A stretch of 64,000 nucleotides of DNA, from contig NC_053391.1 in assembly GCF_905171765.1 (NCBI RefSeq), positions 690,923,257-690,987,256 on the forward strand, read 5' to 3'. The DNA comes from Bufo bufo. Its lineage: Eukaryota; Chordata; Amphibia; Anura; Bufonidae. A program made the translations under genes and the position numbers. The notes below the pieces were generated by a model, which was given only the letters and a program-made list of their open reading frames with translations, had not been told where the DNA came from and ran no database searches. The stretch's first letter is position 1; every line of letters starts with the position of its first letter. Positions 35,844-46,879 of the stretch are shown here, piece by piece.

Positions 35844-37771
35844 ATGGCACATCTCCAGCTTGTGACACTGGTGGTAAGCATGATGATGGCAGGCTCAACC
35901 TCTTCGGGGGAGGGCCTGGGAGTTAATAATGATATGGCCAACATATCTATTGGTAAACCCGGCCATTTAATGGTGGAATGTTTGGATGGCAAAATCCTGG
36001 AACCATACGAGAACTTTTCCTTTACACCAGGACAGTGGTATCTGTATTGCTTCCAGAGGGAGAGTTTTGTCCAAGGTGTAATTCAACATTATACCCATGT
36101 GGAGAATGTGTCTGCCATACAACAGGATTTACATGCCCTCTGCCTCAAGGAATTCAGACATTTTCGGGACTCTGACCCTACTCCTATGAGATCTTTAAGA
36201 TGGGTGTCTAGGGACCCTCACTTGCATCCTTACAAGCAAGTGGAAGCCAACACTACCACGGTGTTGTGCACCAAGGAGGGGGTTCTTAGTCCTGAGGGTG
36301 TCAAGGGGGCAGAGTATAGTGGCTGGTATATCCTTAAATCTACCTTCATAAGGAGGGATAGCCAAGATGGGCTGAGGGTAAGGACATATTTTGACAGACC
36401 CATTCCAGTAAAGGGTACCCTAAAAGCTTATTGTATGTTAAGGGATTCCCAGATGATTATCACTAGGGAATCCAGTTATGTTCAGGGACATGTGTCCACA
36501 GATTACATACGAACCAGTATAATGATGCTAAAGTTAAACTGCAGTAACTCTGGCCAGGCCCTATGGAATGACCAGAGTGGTCCGGTAAAACTGGAAGGCT
36601 TTTACCGAGCCACCGTTTTAAAACTACGGACAGATGCCAAGGATCCCAGGTATGCTCAGTTAAAGGGATCTCCATCCATACGATCTTTTATGATCACCAT
36701 CATGAGAGACAATTGTGTTCAGGAGGTGACTGTATACTATTTTGTCACCTATGCCCACTGTGAACAAGATACCCAGATGGTAACATTGGACATTAATCCC
36801 TGTAGTTGGGAGTTAGTGTGCAATGGGGTGGATACCCCTACAGTGGATGTATGGATGGATGGTACCCCTATGACTGAGTAATACTGGGGTAGGTATATGT
36901 CTTCCGATTGGAAAGACCCCAGTGGCAGGGATATTAACTTTGACATCAATATAGATGGTTCGTTTAGATGGCCCTTTTGCGAGGCAGTAGATGAAGGGTG
37001 CTGGACATGTAGGAATCTCACTTGCACTGCTTCGTTATTGGCTCCTGTATCTGGCCATCTTAGACAGAGTTACAGTGCAGTTAACCTAGGGATTGTCATA
37101 AATAACCAGACGGTGCTTCATCCACAGCTCCCCTCGGGCGTTCTAACCTATGAGGCAGGCCATCCTTATCTGTTAGACACAGAGGGATGTTGGAAGAAAG
37201 AGGATGCTATCCTCTGTCAAGGTAGTCAGGATCGGGTGCTAAGACACCAGTGTTGGAGCACCGAGGGGTCCTGTGAGTTGAAGGCCAGCCCAATACCCTC
37301 CTCCCCTAAATACTTGGGACAGGGGTATTGGTGTTGGTACCAAAGGAAAAATATGTCTTATGCAATTTATGGGACTAATTGAACCGAGAGAGGAGAACTC
37401 CTCCCTGGAATGTATTGCACCCTTAGTCCCGTCCTAGGTTTAGATGTCACAGAGCTACAAGGAAGGACACCAATCACCCCGGAGAAGAGACTCGACATCC
37501 GCCCTGACGTTCCCGTTAAACTCCAGAAGATTCCTCTTGGCTTTGGGATAGAACTCAAACATCTCCTGCTAGACTTCAGCCAAGAAGACGAAATACTTCA
37601 GAATCTTCGAGAAACAGAGAAACAGGCCAACACCCAACTGACGCACGACAAGAACAAAATAACGTCAATCACCACCGCCTTGGACAAGGACTCCAAGGTT
37701 TCCTGGTGGGAAAGTCTGTTCGGCTACAGTCCAAAGGCAACATCCTTCTTCAACCTATTGATACACCCGGT
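35844..37771 (+). pseudogene. env: Probable endogenous retrovirus env, three open segments in one frame
   Basis: The open segments 35844-36881, 36897-37382 and 37410-37771 share one frame, divided by in-frame TAA (36879) and TGA (37380). The first segment starts with Met and a hydrophobic stretch like a signal peptide, and carries several N-glycosylation sequons and cysteines. The second is rich in Cys and Trp. The third ends in a Trp-rich membrane-proximal-like region and is cut off by a hAT element at 37772, before any membrane anchor. Assignment as env rests on position after pol, plus-strand orientation and these general features. No specific family was recognised. It cannot give a full-length product. 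Confidence 0.6.
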
Positions 37772-39071
37772 CAGGGCCGGCGCCACCAGTAAGGCGACCT
37801 AGGTAGTCGACTAGGGCGCCATTTAGCAGGGGGCGCCCGTTGCGGTTTAAAAAAAAAACAAAAAAAGTTGGTTATATAAGTTCGGGCGGCCGGCCGGCGG
37901 CGCCCCTCAGTGCTGCGCAGCCTGCCTGCGCCTGCTGTCTCTGTGTCTGCTCTGTGCTGTTGTTAATGTAGCGTGGCCAAGCTCTGTTCAGTCCGTGGTA
38001 CAGGAGCTTTTGTTACCTGTATCCGGCCGGACTGACAGGAAGTGCTCACTTAGTGTGCACTTCCTGTCAGTCCGGCCGGGTACAGGAAACAAATGCTCCT
38101 GTACCGCGGACCGAACAGAGCTCGGCCACGCTACACTAGAAGTGGGGGAAATGAGAGTGACAAGGGGGGGGAAAGAAATGAGAGTGACAAGGGGGGGGGG
38201 GGGAATGAGAGTGACAAGGGAGTGGGGGGGGGGAGGAAATGAGAGTGACAAGGGAGGGGGGGGTGGGAAGGAAATGAGAGTGACAAGGGAGGGGGGGAAG
38301 GAAATGAGAGTGACAAGGGAGGGGGGGGGAATGAGAGTGACAAGGGAGGGGGGGGGGAATGAGAGTGACAAGGGAGGGGGGGGAATGAGAGTGACAAGGG
38401 AGGGAGGGAAATGAGAGTGACAAGGGAGGGGGGGAATGAGAGTGACAAGGGAGGGGGGAATGAGAGCGACAAGGGAGGGGGGGAAATGAGAGTGACAAGG
38501 GAGGGGGGAGGAAATGAGAGTGACAAGGGAGGGGGGGGGGAGAGAGTGAGAGTGACAAGGGAGGGAGGGGGGGGAGAAGAGAGTGACAAGGGAGTCTCCA
38601 GAGCCAGACTGCAGCCAGAGACCAGATCATCTTATTGTCCTGGTGGTAAGTAGACAATGCAATATGTTTATTATGTAATAGTTTAGTTATTGATACTACA
38701 TTGGAAACTAATTTACCTCACATTTAGGGTCCATTCACACATCCGTGTGTGTTTTGGGGATCCACAAAACACGGACAGCGGCAATGTGCGTTCCGCATTT
38801 TTTGCGGACCGCACATTGCCGGCACTAAGAGAATATGCCTATTCTTGTCCGCTATTGCGGACAAGAATAGGACATGTTCTATTTCTTTCAGGATCGGAAT
38901 TGCGGATCCGGGTCCGCAATTCTGGATCGGGGCCGCACGTCGTGCGGCCCCATAGAAATGTATGGGTCCGCAATTCTGTTCCGCAAAAAGAGACAGCTAC
39001 AAGAAGCTGGATTAACCATAAGGGAAACATAGCAGTTCTTTTAATTTAAAAGCTGAGAAAGGGGTAGAACA
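37772..39071. mobile_element. Non-autonomous hAT element, copy 1 (CAGGGCCGG ends; right end missing)
   Basis: Begins CAGGGCCGGCGCCACCAG and matches the complete copy at 60531-61763 in order: terminal region, CGGCCGGCCGG-rich DNA, G-rich minisatellite, then hairpins around CCGCTATTGCGGACAAGAAT and ATTGCGGATCCGGGTCCGC. Unlike the other copy it keeps both arms of a large palindrome (about 37968-38134). A Tc1-like element inserted at the TA at 39072 cuts it, and its right end was not found. No ORF of its own. Confidence 0.8.
38137..38600. repeat. G-rich minisatellite ATGAGAGTGACAAGGGAGGG
   Basis: About 18 variable units of GAGAGTGACAAGGGAGGG with G-runs of 5 to 12 and unit lengths of roughly 22-35 bp. 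The complementary strand gives spurious Pro/Ser/Leu-rich ORFs. Runs of G could form quadruplexes. A related array lies in the sister copy at 60873-61392. Confidence 0.9.
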
Positions 39072-39634
39072 TACAGTAAAGACCAAAAGTTTGGACACAC
39101 CTTCTCTTTCTTTCAAAATTCTTTTTATTATTTCAAGAAAATAAACATCCACATAGCATAAAATGTTCTACAGTGACACTTAGTAAAAGAGTATACATTC
39201 ACCGTATTGAATTACAAGGTGTGATAACATTTGAACATTATACAGTAAGACAGTTTGCGTTAGTTTAAGGGATTTGTTGTATAAGCTTGAATGATTAGGA
39301 TAACCGATACTGCATAGATATCCCTAAAGTTTACTGTATCGAGATGAGAGAATCCAACATAGTTCTAGACCATAATACAATATAAGTCACTATTAAGTAT
39401 GATAAGGAGGATGATGTTAGGTTAAGGAAGAGGGAATAACAGAAGGTTATGGATAACTGATGGAATGAGGGGGGGGGGGGGAAGGGTCAGGTGGGGGGGG
39501 GAAGGGTCAGGTGTGGGGGGGGGGGAGAACAAACAATAGTTCCTCTAGACAATCATACAGGGAGTGCAGAATTATTAGGCAAGTTGTATTTTTGAGGATT
39601 AATTTTATTATTGAACAAGAACCATGCTCTAAAT

Positions 39635-41997
39635 GAGGGGTGCACAACCTGCGGCCCGCGGGCCGCATGCGGCCCCCAGAGCCAAGATTTGCGGCCCCCG
39701 TCCTCCTGGACAGAAACACAGCTGATCGGAAAATCAGCTGTGTTTCTGCCCGCAGCGACCGCGCAGTGGATCATTACAGCTCCTGCCCCTGCACTGTAGC
39801 AGGAGCAGGACGGGTTGTCGGCTGTCAGTGACAGCGGGGGAGCCGAGGAGAAGGCAGAAGCAGTTTATCAGCGCTTCTGCCTTCTCCTCACACAGGTGAG
39901 CGCTATGTAGGGTGGACCCAGCAGGGGGGCAGAGGAGTGCTGAGCTGCAGGGTTAGGAGACCTGATCAGCTCTGCCTGTGTACAATGCCCCCACCGCAGG
40001 CTGGTTTCCCCTGTAACTGGGGCTCCTTTGGATGCCCCAGTTACAGTGGAAATAGTGCAAAAAAAAAAAAAAAAAAGTTGTGTCCCCAAAGGTCTTTCAG
40101 TGACCTCTTGGGGACAAATTATGTGGAAAAAATATATTAAATAAGTTAAAAAATTATTTAAAAAATATAATAAAAATCACAAAAAAAAGAAATAAAATAT
40201 GTGGCAAAAAAATAGAAAATTATAAAAAAAAAAACAATACAAATAAAAGGAAAAGGAAAAAAATAAAAGGAAAAATTGCTAAGTAAAAGAGTGTTCACTG
40301 CCCCCTAACTTGTCATTATGTGGCAAAAATATATTTAAAAAAAATATAGAAAATTAAAAAAAAAGGTGCAAAATAGTGTTCATTGTCCCCCAACAGTCTT
40401 TTTGTGACCTCTTGGGGGAGATATTATGTGGCAAAAATATATTTAAATAATAAGTAATAAACCAATTATAAAAAAAAATACAATAAAATATTATTAAAAT
40501 ACAAATAAAAGTAATAAATAAAAAAGAGTGAAAAATTCACAAAAAGTGTCAGTGTCCCCCAAAGGTCTTTTTATGACCTCTTGGGGGATATTATTTGTAG
40601 CAGAAATCTATAAAAAAAATTAAGTTAAAAAAAGATAAAAAATAATAAAATACATAAAAGAAAAAAACACCCACACCAACCAAAACCGTTGCCATTATTG
40701 CCCCATTCATGTGAAACTAACTATACATATAAATATAACAAAACGACCAACACAAAATAGGGAACTAATTATAATAATTTATTTTGGTGTCAGTTTGCAT
40801 ATTTAAAGAATAAGGAGCTATAGTTTGAAAAAAAATACTATTTAAAAATGTTTTGTGCAGTAAAACAAAAACAAAAAATTATAAGGCCCTATCTGTCAAG
40901 TGAGAAATTGCTGCAAAAATTATTTTGGTAGTCCCAACACATAAAAAAGTTACAACCGTTCGAACCACCAGGTGCACAAAAACACAAAAAAAAAAAAGTA
41001 TCTTTTCAGGCCTGGTTATTAAAGTGTTAACCAATAAGCGCTTTCCCCACTAGTAAGAGAAAGTGCTTACTGGTTATTGCAGGGTGCCTGTAACTGGCAG
41101 GAGGCGGTAATAACCAGGGAGCACGGCCTCTGCAGTGAGGAAAATCACTTATTTATGAACAAGTCCCTTCAGCGTGGCCCCTGAATGAGAAGATGCATAC
41201 TTACCTGCTCCATTCCGCCCTGCCCCCGCTGCCTCCCTGCTCCCGCTGCCTCCATCTTCCGGTTCCTGCACTTTTACACCTGTCCTTCCAAGACCATGTT
41301 CACATACACCGCTGTATATGGCCACGCTGCTTGTGGCCACATCAGCGCTGAAGCCAGTGATTGGCTGCAGAGGTACATGTGACCATGGCCATGCACTGAA
41401 AGGTGTAATCAGTGCCGGGAGCAGGTAAGTATAACTCTTCAGTTTAAGGGGCCATGCTGCAAGAACATGTTCAAAATTCATTTTTACTGGGAAATCCCTT
41501 TAAGCCAGGGTGGATTAGCCATAGATTTCACAGGGAAACTTCCCAGGGGGCTGCCTGAGCCCTCCTCACGGCCAGCCAGTGAGTTTTTGGGGGTGTATTT
41601 TGTGCTCATGGGGGCAGTATTGTGTGATGAACTATAAGCCGGTATAATGTCCCACAATATGGTATTGCTGGCCCGGACTTCCATCAATTTTGTACTACAA
41701 AACGGGGCCACTGTTAGTGTTTTTCAGGGCCAGCAGTGAGATATTCAGGTCAATTATTGGAAACACGTCTTCATAGGGACACTCGCTCATGATAACTGGC
41801 GGTATAATCGTGCCGCACATCTCTGTGTGATCAGGGATGTGCTACTGATAGTCAATGTAACTAAATGAAGGAGGAATGACTGTGATAGCGATCATTCCTC
41901 CCCAGTCACTTTACATCGGCCTGTGTACATTGCGGCCCCTTGAAATAGAGCGATGTGACAATGCGGCCCTCAGACCAAAAAAGGTTGTGCACCCCTG
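39635..41997. mobile_element. Non-autonomous hAT (GGGGTGCACAACC ends) in Tc1 element 1
   Basis: The left end GAGGGGTGCACAACCTGCGG and right end AAGGTTGTGCACCCCTG are inverted repeats. CTCTAAAT is duplicated on both sides (39627-39634 and 41998-42005), an 8-bp hAT target duplication. The interior is A-rich (40050-41000) with imperfect repeats of CCCCCAAAGGTCTTTTTGTG, then inverted ACTTACCTGCTCC motifs near 41200-41430 that suggest a further nested MITE. No coding capacity seen over 2.3 kb. Confidence 0.85.
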
Positions 41998-42255
41998 CTC
42001 TAAATGAACCCAAAAAACTCATTAATATCAAAGCTGAATATTTTTGGAAGTAGTTTTTAGTTTGTTTTTAGTTTTAGCTATTTTAGGGGGATATCTGTGT
42101 GTGCAGGTGACTATTACTGTGCATAATTATTACGCAACTTAACAAAAAACAAATATATACCCATTTCAATTATTTCTTTTTACCAGTGAAACCAATATAA
42201 CATCTCAACATTCACAAATATACATTTCTGACATTCAAAACAAAACAAAAACAAA

Positions 42256-43262
42256 TCAGTGACCAATATAGCCACCTTTCTTTGCAAGGACACTCAAAAG
42301 CCTGCCATCCATGGATTCTGTCAGTGTTTTGATCTGTTCACCATCAACATTGCGTGCAGCAGCAACCACAGCCTCCCAGACACTGTTCAGAGAGGTGTAC
42401 TGTTTTCCCTCCTTGTAAATCTCACATTTGATGATGGACCACAGGTTCTCAATGGGGTTCAGATCAGGTGAACAAGGAGGCCATGTCATTAGATTTTCTT
42501 CTTTTATACCCTTTCTTGCCAGCCACGCTGTGGAGTACTTGGACGCGTGTGATGGAGCATTGTCCTGCATGAAAATCATCTTTTTCTTGAAGGATGCAGA
42601 CTTCCTTCTGTACCACTGCTTGAAGAAGGTGTCTTCCAGAAACTGGCAGTAGGACTGGGAGTTGAGCTTGACTCCATCCTCAACCCGAAAAGGCCCCACA
42701 AGCTCATCTTTGATGATACCAGCCCAAACCAGTACTCCACCTCCACCTTGCTGGCGTCTGAGTCGGACTGGAGCTCTCTGCCCTTTACCAATCCAGCCAT
42801 GGGCCCATCAAGACTCACTCTCATTTCATCAGTCCATAAAACCTTAGAAAAATCAGTCTTGAGATATTTCTTGGCCCAGTCTTGACGTTTCAGCTTGTGT
42901 GTCTTGTTCAGTAGTGGTGGTCGTCTTTCAGCCTTTCTTAGCTTGGCCATGTCTCTGAGTATTGCACACCTTGTGCTTTTGGGCACTCCAGTGATGTTGC
43001 AGCTCTGAAATATGGCCAAACTGGTGGCAAGTGGCATCTTGGCAGCTGCACGCTTGACTTTTCTCAGTTCATGGGCAGTTATTTTGCGCCTTGGTTTTTC
43101 CACACGCTTCTTGCGACCCTGTTGACTATTTTGAATGAAACGCTTGATTGTTCGATGATCACGCTTCAGAAGCTTTGCAATTTTAAGAGTGTTGCATCCC
43201 TCTGCAAGATATCTCACTATTTTTGACTTTTCTGAGCCTGTCAAGTCCTTCTTTTGACCCAT
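42256..43262 (-). pseudogene. Tc1-like transposase of element 1 (frameshifted)
   Basis: DDE transposase of the Tc1/mariner superfamily. Start MGQKKDLTGSEKSK at 43262, helix-turn-helix N-terminus, first catalytic Asp in WTDEMRV, second in MQDNAPSH, and Glu in NPIENLW. Compared with element 2 (45863-46879), a 13-bp deletion near 42805 shifts the frame between the first and second catalytic residues, and one codon is inserted near 42912. Otherwise nearly identical, so the damage is recent. Not functional. Confidence 0.92.
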
Positions 43263-44643
43263 TTTGCCAAAGGAAAGTAAGTTGCCTAATAATTATGTAC
43301 ACCTGATATAGGGTGTTGATGTCATTAGACCACACCCCTTCTCATTACAGAGATGCACATCACCTAATATGCTTAATTGGTAGTAGGCTTTCGAGCCTAT
43401 ACAGCTTGGAGTAAGACAACATGCATAAAGAGGATGATGTGGTCAAAATACTCATTTGCCTAATAATTCTGTACAGGGTGTATTTGAGTTCTCAAGCAGT
43501 TAAAAAACTGCTCTGGATCATAGTTTCTTGCATATTAAGTATCTTTCAGCGAGACTCCAAGTTCAGGCAGGCCAGACCCTTTTCAATGTTATTTGTCGCA
43601 GATTGGTGTATGTGTTATTTGTTAATCCATGCTTATAGCTGTAAGTAAGAGCATCTAAATCTATGTCTCTGACTTCCAAGGTCCCCATATTTTTTCAAAT
43701 TTGGAGTGGTTTCTGAGTTCCCAGTGTGAGAGTTCCTCCAATCTGGCTATGTCATTTACTTTAGCGGACCATTGAAGTCCAGATGGGATGTCCTCGGATT
43801 TCCATTTTATTGCAATAAGTAATCTACCAGCAGCTAGTAAAATTCTTATCAAACTCTTTTCTATTTTGGACAAGGAAGTCTGTAAAAGAGAGAGTAAAGC
43901 TATTTCTGGAAGATAGGGAAGTCTTTCCTCTGATAAATGCAAGATCTTCCTAATCTTGAGAAATATATCTTTCCAGAAATTAGTTATCTTAGGACATGAC
44001 CATCAAATATGGAGGAAGTCTCCTACCTGTGTATTGCATCTCCAGCAATTATTGGAAGTAAGGGCATATATTTTGCTCAGTTTATGAGGTGTCAGGTACC
44101 ATCTAGTTAGTAGTTTATAAGCATTTTCTTGTATTGTAATGCATCTTGAAATCTGTTTTGAAGCAGATAACAATATGCTAACATCGGTGTCAGAGAAAGT
44201 CCGTTTTAAATCACTTTCCCATTCTCTGATGTAATATAAAGCATTAGGTTTGTCCATCAGACTGAGGTGTCTAGTTATATTAGCAATTATTTTAGTAGGA
44301 GGTTTTGTCTGGGTTAAGAGTTTCTCATACCATGAGAGATCAGAATTTGATCTAGGATGTGCGAGAAAAAGCTTGGTTTGTGCCTTTAAGTATTCGTACT
44401 GCATTGTGTGTAGTTCGTTTATGGAAAGCTTGGAAGCTAATTCAGATTTATTTAAGAATACTCCAGTATCATCTAGTAATTCATCCAGTCTTACTGTACA
44501 CTCAGACAGTTGACGGGGTAATGTTTGTGAAGTTTCTCTATCTCTACAGGGAGTGCAGAATTATTAGGTAAGTTGTATTTTTGAGGATTAATTTTATTAT
44601 TGAACAACAACCATGTTCTCAATGAAGCCAAAAAACTCATTAA

Positions 44644-45627
44644 AGGGCTTCTGTCACCCCATTAAACCGTTTTTTTTTTTTTTCTTTACTAATAATCCCT
44701 ATAGTGCGATCTCATCATACATAAGCTAATTAATGATTTTCGTTCAGTAGAATTAGCTAAAAATCGATTTTTGAAATATGCTAATTACCTTGCTACCAGC
44801 AAGTAGGGCGGCTACTTGCTGGTAGCAGCCGCATCCTCCGATGGTAATGACGCCCGCTCAGCATGCTGATTGACAGGGCCAGGGAAGGGAATCGTTCTCT
44901 GCTGGCGCTGTAAGAATTTGAAATCTCGCGCCTGCGCCGTACCTGTCTTCAATCGGCGCAGGCGCACTGAGAGGCGGCCGCTCGCTCGACCGCTCCATCC
45001 TCAATGCGCCTGCGTCGATGACGTCATCAAGTACACCCGGAAGAGATTTGTTATTAATAATCGTTGGTGGTATAGTGTTAATAACTGTCATTTTTATAAA
45101 ATTATTTATTCCCATTTCGTTGGTGGTTTTTGTGGCAGCATGCTAATTATGTACATACTTACCTGATTTGAGCATCCAGCGACGTCACCAGACTCTCCGC
45201 CTCCTTCCAGCGATGCCGGCGTCTTCTCTTCCGGGTGTACTTGATGACGTCATCGACGCAGGCGCATTGAGGATAGAGCGGTCGAGCGAGCGGCCGCCTC
45301 TCAGTGCACCTGCGCCGATTGAAGACAGGTACGGCGCAGGCGCGAGATTTCAAATTCTAACAGCGCCAGCAGAGAACGATTCCCTTCCCTGGCCCTGTCA
45401 CTCAGCATGCCGAGGGGGCGTCATTACCATCGGAGGATGCGGCTGCTACCAGCAAGTAGCCGCCCTACTTGCTGGTAGCAAGGTAATTAGCATATTTCAA
45501 AAAAAATCGATTTTTAGCTAATTCTACTGAACGAAAATCATTAATTAGCTTATGTATGATGAGATCGCACTATAGGGATTATTAGTAAAGAAGAAAAAAA
45601 ACGGTTTAATGGGGTGACAGAAGCCCT
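44644..45627. mobile_element. 984-bp palindromic MITE, piggyBac-like (TTAA target)
   Basis: Flanked by TTAA (44640-44643 and 45628-45631). Ends are AGGGCTTCTGTCACCCC and its exact complement. Tc1 element 1 has the empty site (CATTAATATC near 42020), proving insertion at a single TTAA. The arms, roughly 400 bp each, are near-perfect inverted copies containing TACCAGCAAGTAG, GCGCAGGCGC words and a GATGACGTCATC sequence. The single-copy centre is about 45040-45180. No protein. Confidence 0.9.
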
Positions 45628-45862
45628 TTAATATCAAAGCTGAATATTTTTGGAAGTAGTTTTTAGTTTGTTTTTAGTTTTAGCTATTTTAGGGGGATAT
45701 CTGTGTGTGCAGGTGACTATTACTGTGCATAATTATTAGGCAACTTAACAAAAAACAAATATATACCCATTTCAATTATTTATTTTTACCAGTGAAACCA
45801 ATATAACATCTCAACATTCACAAATATACATTTCTGACATTCAAAAACAAAACAAAAACAAA

Positions 45863-46879
45863 TCAGTGACCAATATAGCCACCTTTCTTTGCAAGGACAC
45901 TCAAAAGCCTGCCATCCATGGATTCTGTCAGTGTTTTGATCTGTTCACCATCAACATTGCGTGCAGCAGCAACCACAGCCTCCCAGACACTGTTCAGAGA
46001 GGTGTACTGTTTTCCCTCCTTGTAAATCTCACATTTGATGATGGACCACAGGTTCTCAATGGGGTTCAGATCAGGTGAACAAGGAGGCCATGTCATTAGA
46101 TTTTCTTCTTTTATACCCTTTCTTGCCAGCCACGCTGTGGAGTACTTGGACGCGTGTGATGGAGCATTGTCCTGCATGAAAATCATGTTTTTCTTGAAGG
46201 ATGCAGACTTCTTCCTGTACCACTGCTTGAAGAAGGTGTCTTCCAGAAACTGGCAGTAGGACTGGGAGTTGAGCTTGACTCCATCCTCAACCCGAAAAGG
46301 CCCCACAAGTTCATCTTTGATGATACCAGCCCAAACCAGTACTCCACCTCCACCTTGCTGACGTCTGAGTCGGACTGGAGCTCTCTGCCCTTTACCAATC
46401 CAGCCACGGGCCCATCCATCTGGCCCATCAAGACTCACTCTCATTTCATCAGTCCATAAAACCTTAGAAAAATCAGTCTTGAGATATTTCTTGGCCCAGT
46501 CTTGACGTTTCAGCTTGTGTGTCTTGTTCAGTGGTGGTCGTCTTTCAGCCTTTCTTACCTTGGCCATGTCTCTGAGTATTGCACACCTCGTGCTTTTGGG
46601 CACTCCAGTGATGTTGCAGCTCTGAAATATGGCCAAACTGGTGGCAAGTGGCATCTTGGCAGCTGCACGCTTGACTTTTCTCAGTTCATGGGCAGTTATT
46701 TTGCGCCTTGGTTTTTCCACACGCTTCTTGCGACCCTGTTGACTATTTTGAATGAAACGCTTGATTGTTCGATGATCACGCTTCAGAAGCTTTGCAATTT
46801 TAAGAGTGCTGCATCCCTCTGCAAGATATCTCACTATTTTTGACTTTTCTGAACCTGTCAAGTCCTTCTTTTGACCCAT
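45863..46879 (-). CDS. Tc1-like DDE transposase, intact 338-aa ORF
   Basis: Cut-and-paste transposase that would bind the CAGGGAGTGCAGAATTATTA terminal repeats and move the element into TA sites. Residues 1-120 hold the paired-type helix-turn-helix region (LAEGCSTLKIAKLLKRDHRT). The catalytic triad is visible: Asp in KVLWTDEMRV, Asp in FMQDNAPSHAS, Glu in DLNPIENLW. Length, about 340 aa, is normal for the family. The ORF is uninterrupted from the ATG at 46879 to the stop at 45863, and both terminal repeats are present. It is the only autonomous-looking transposase in the window, although a MITE insertion outside the ORF has lengthened the element. Activity is untested. Confidence 0.93.
   Translation of the reverse strand: MGQKKDLTGSEKSKIVRYLAEGCSTLKIAKLLKRDHRTIKRFIQNSQQGRKKRVEKPRRKITAHELRKVKRAAAKMPLATSLAIFQSCNITGVPKSTRCAILRDMAKVRKAERRPPLNKTHKLKRQDWAKKYLKTDFSKVLWTDEMRVSLDGPDGWARGWIGKGQRAPVRLRRQQGGGGVLVWAGIIKDELVGPFRVEDGVKLNSQSYCQFLEDTFFKQWYRKKSASFKKNMIFMQDNAPSHASKYSTAWLARKGIKEENLMTWPPCSPDLNPIENLWSIIKCEIYKEGKQYTSLNSVWEAVVAAARNVDGEQIKTLTESMDGRLLSVLAKKGGYIGH

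Larger units (their letters stand above)
39558..43480 (-). mobile_element. Tc1-like element 1, with a nested hAT
   Basis: Starts CAGGGAGTGCAGAATTATTA after TA (39556-39557). It ends with CCTAATAATTCTGTACAGGG before TA (43481-43482), the last bases being a diverged terminal version. It carries a minus-strand transposase pseudogene and is interrupted by a 2.36-kb hAT (39635-41997). It lies in the LINE 3' UTR. Confidence 0.88.

Noticed and set aside
38131..38657. Pro/Ser/Leu-rich minus-strand ORFs of 127-173 codons
   Set aside because: Complement of the G-rich GAGAGTGACAAGGGAGGG minisatellite. The same happens at 60719-61467.
39470..39535. Poly-G tracts as a separate G-quadruplex regulatory element
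   Set aside because: They lie in the LINE 3' UTR, where G-rich tracts are a common L1 feature; no independent function can be argued.
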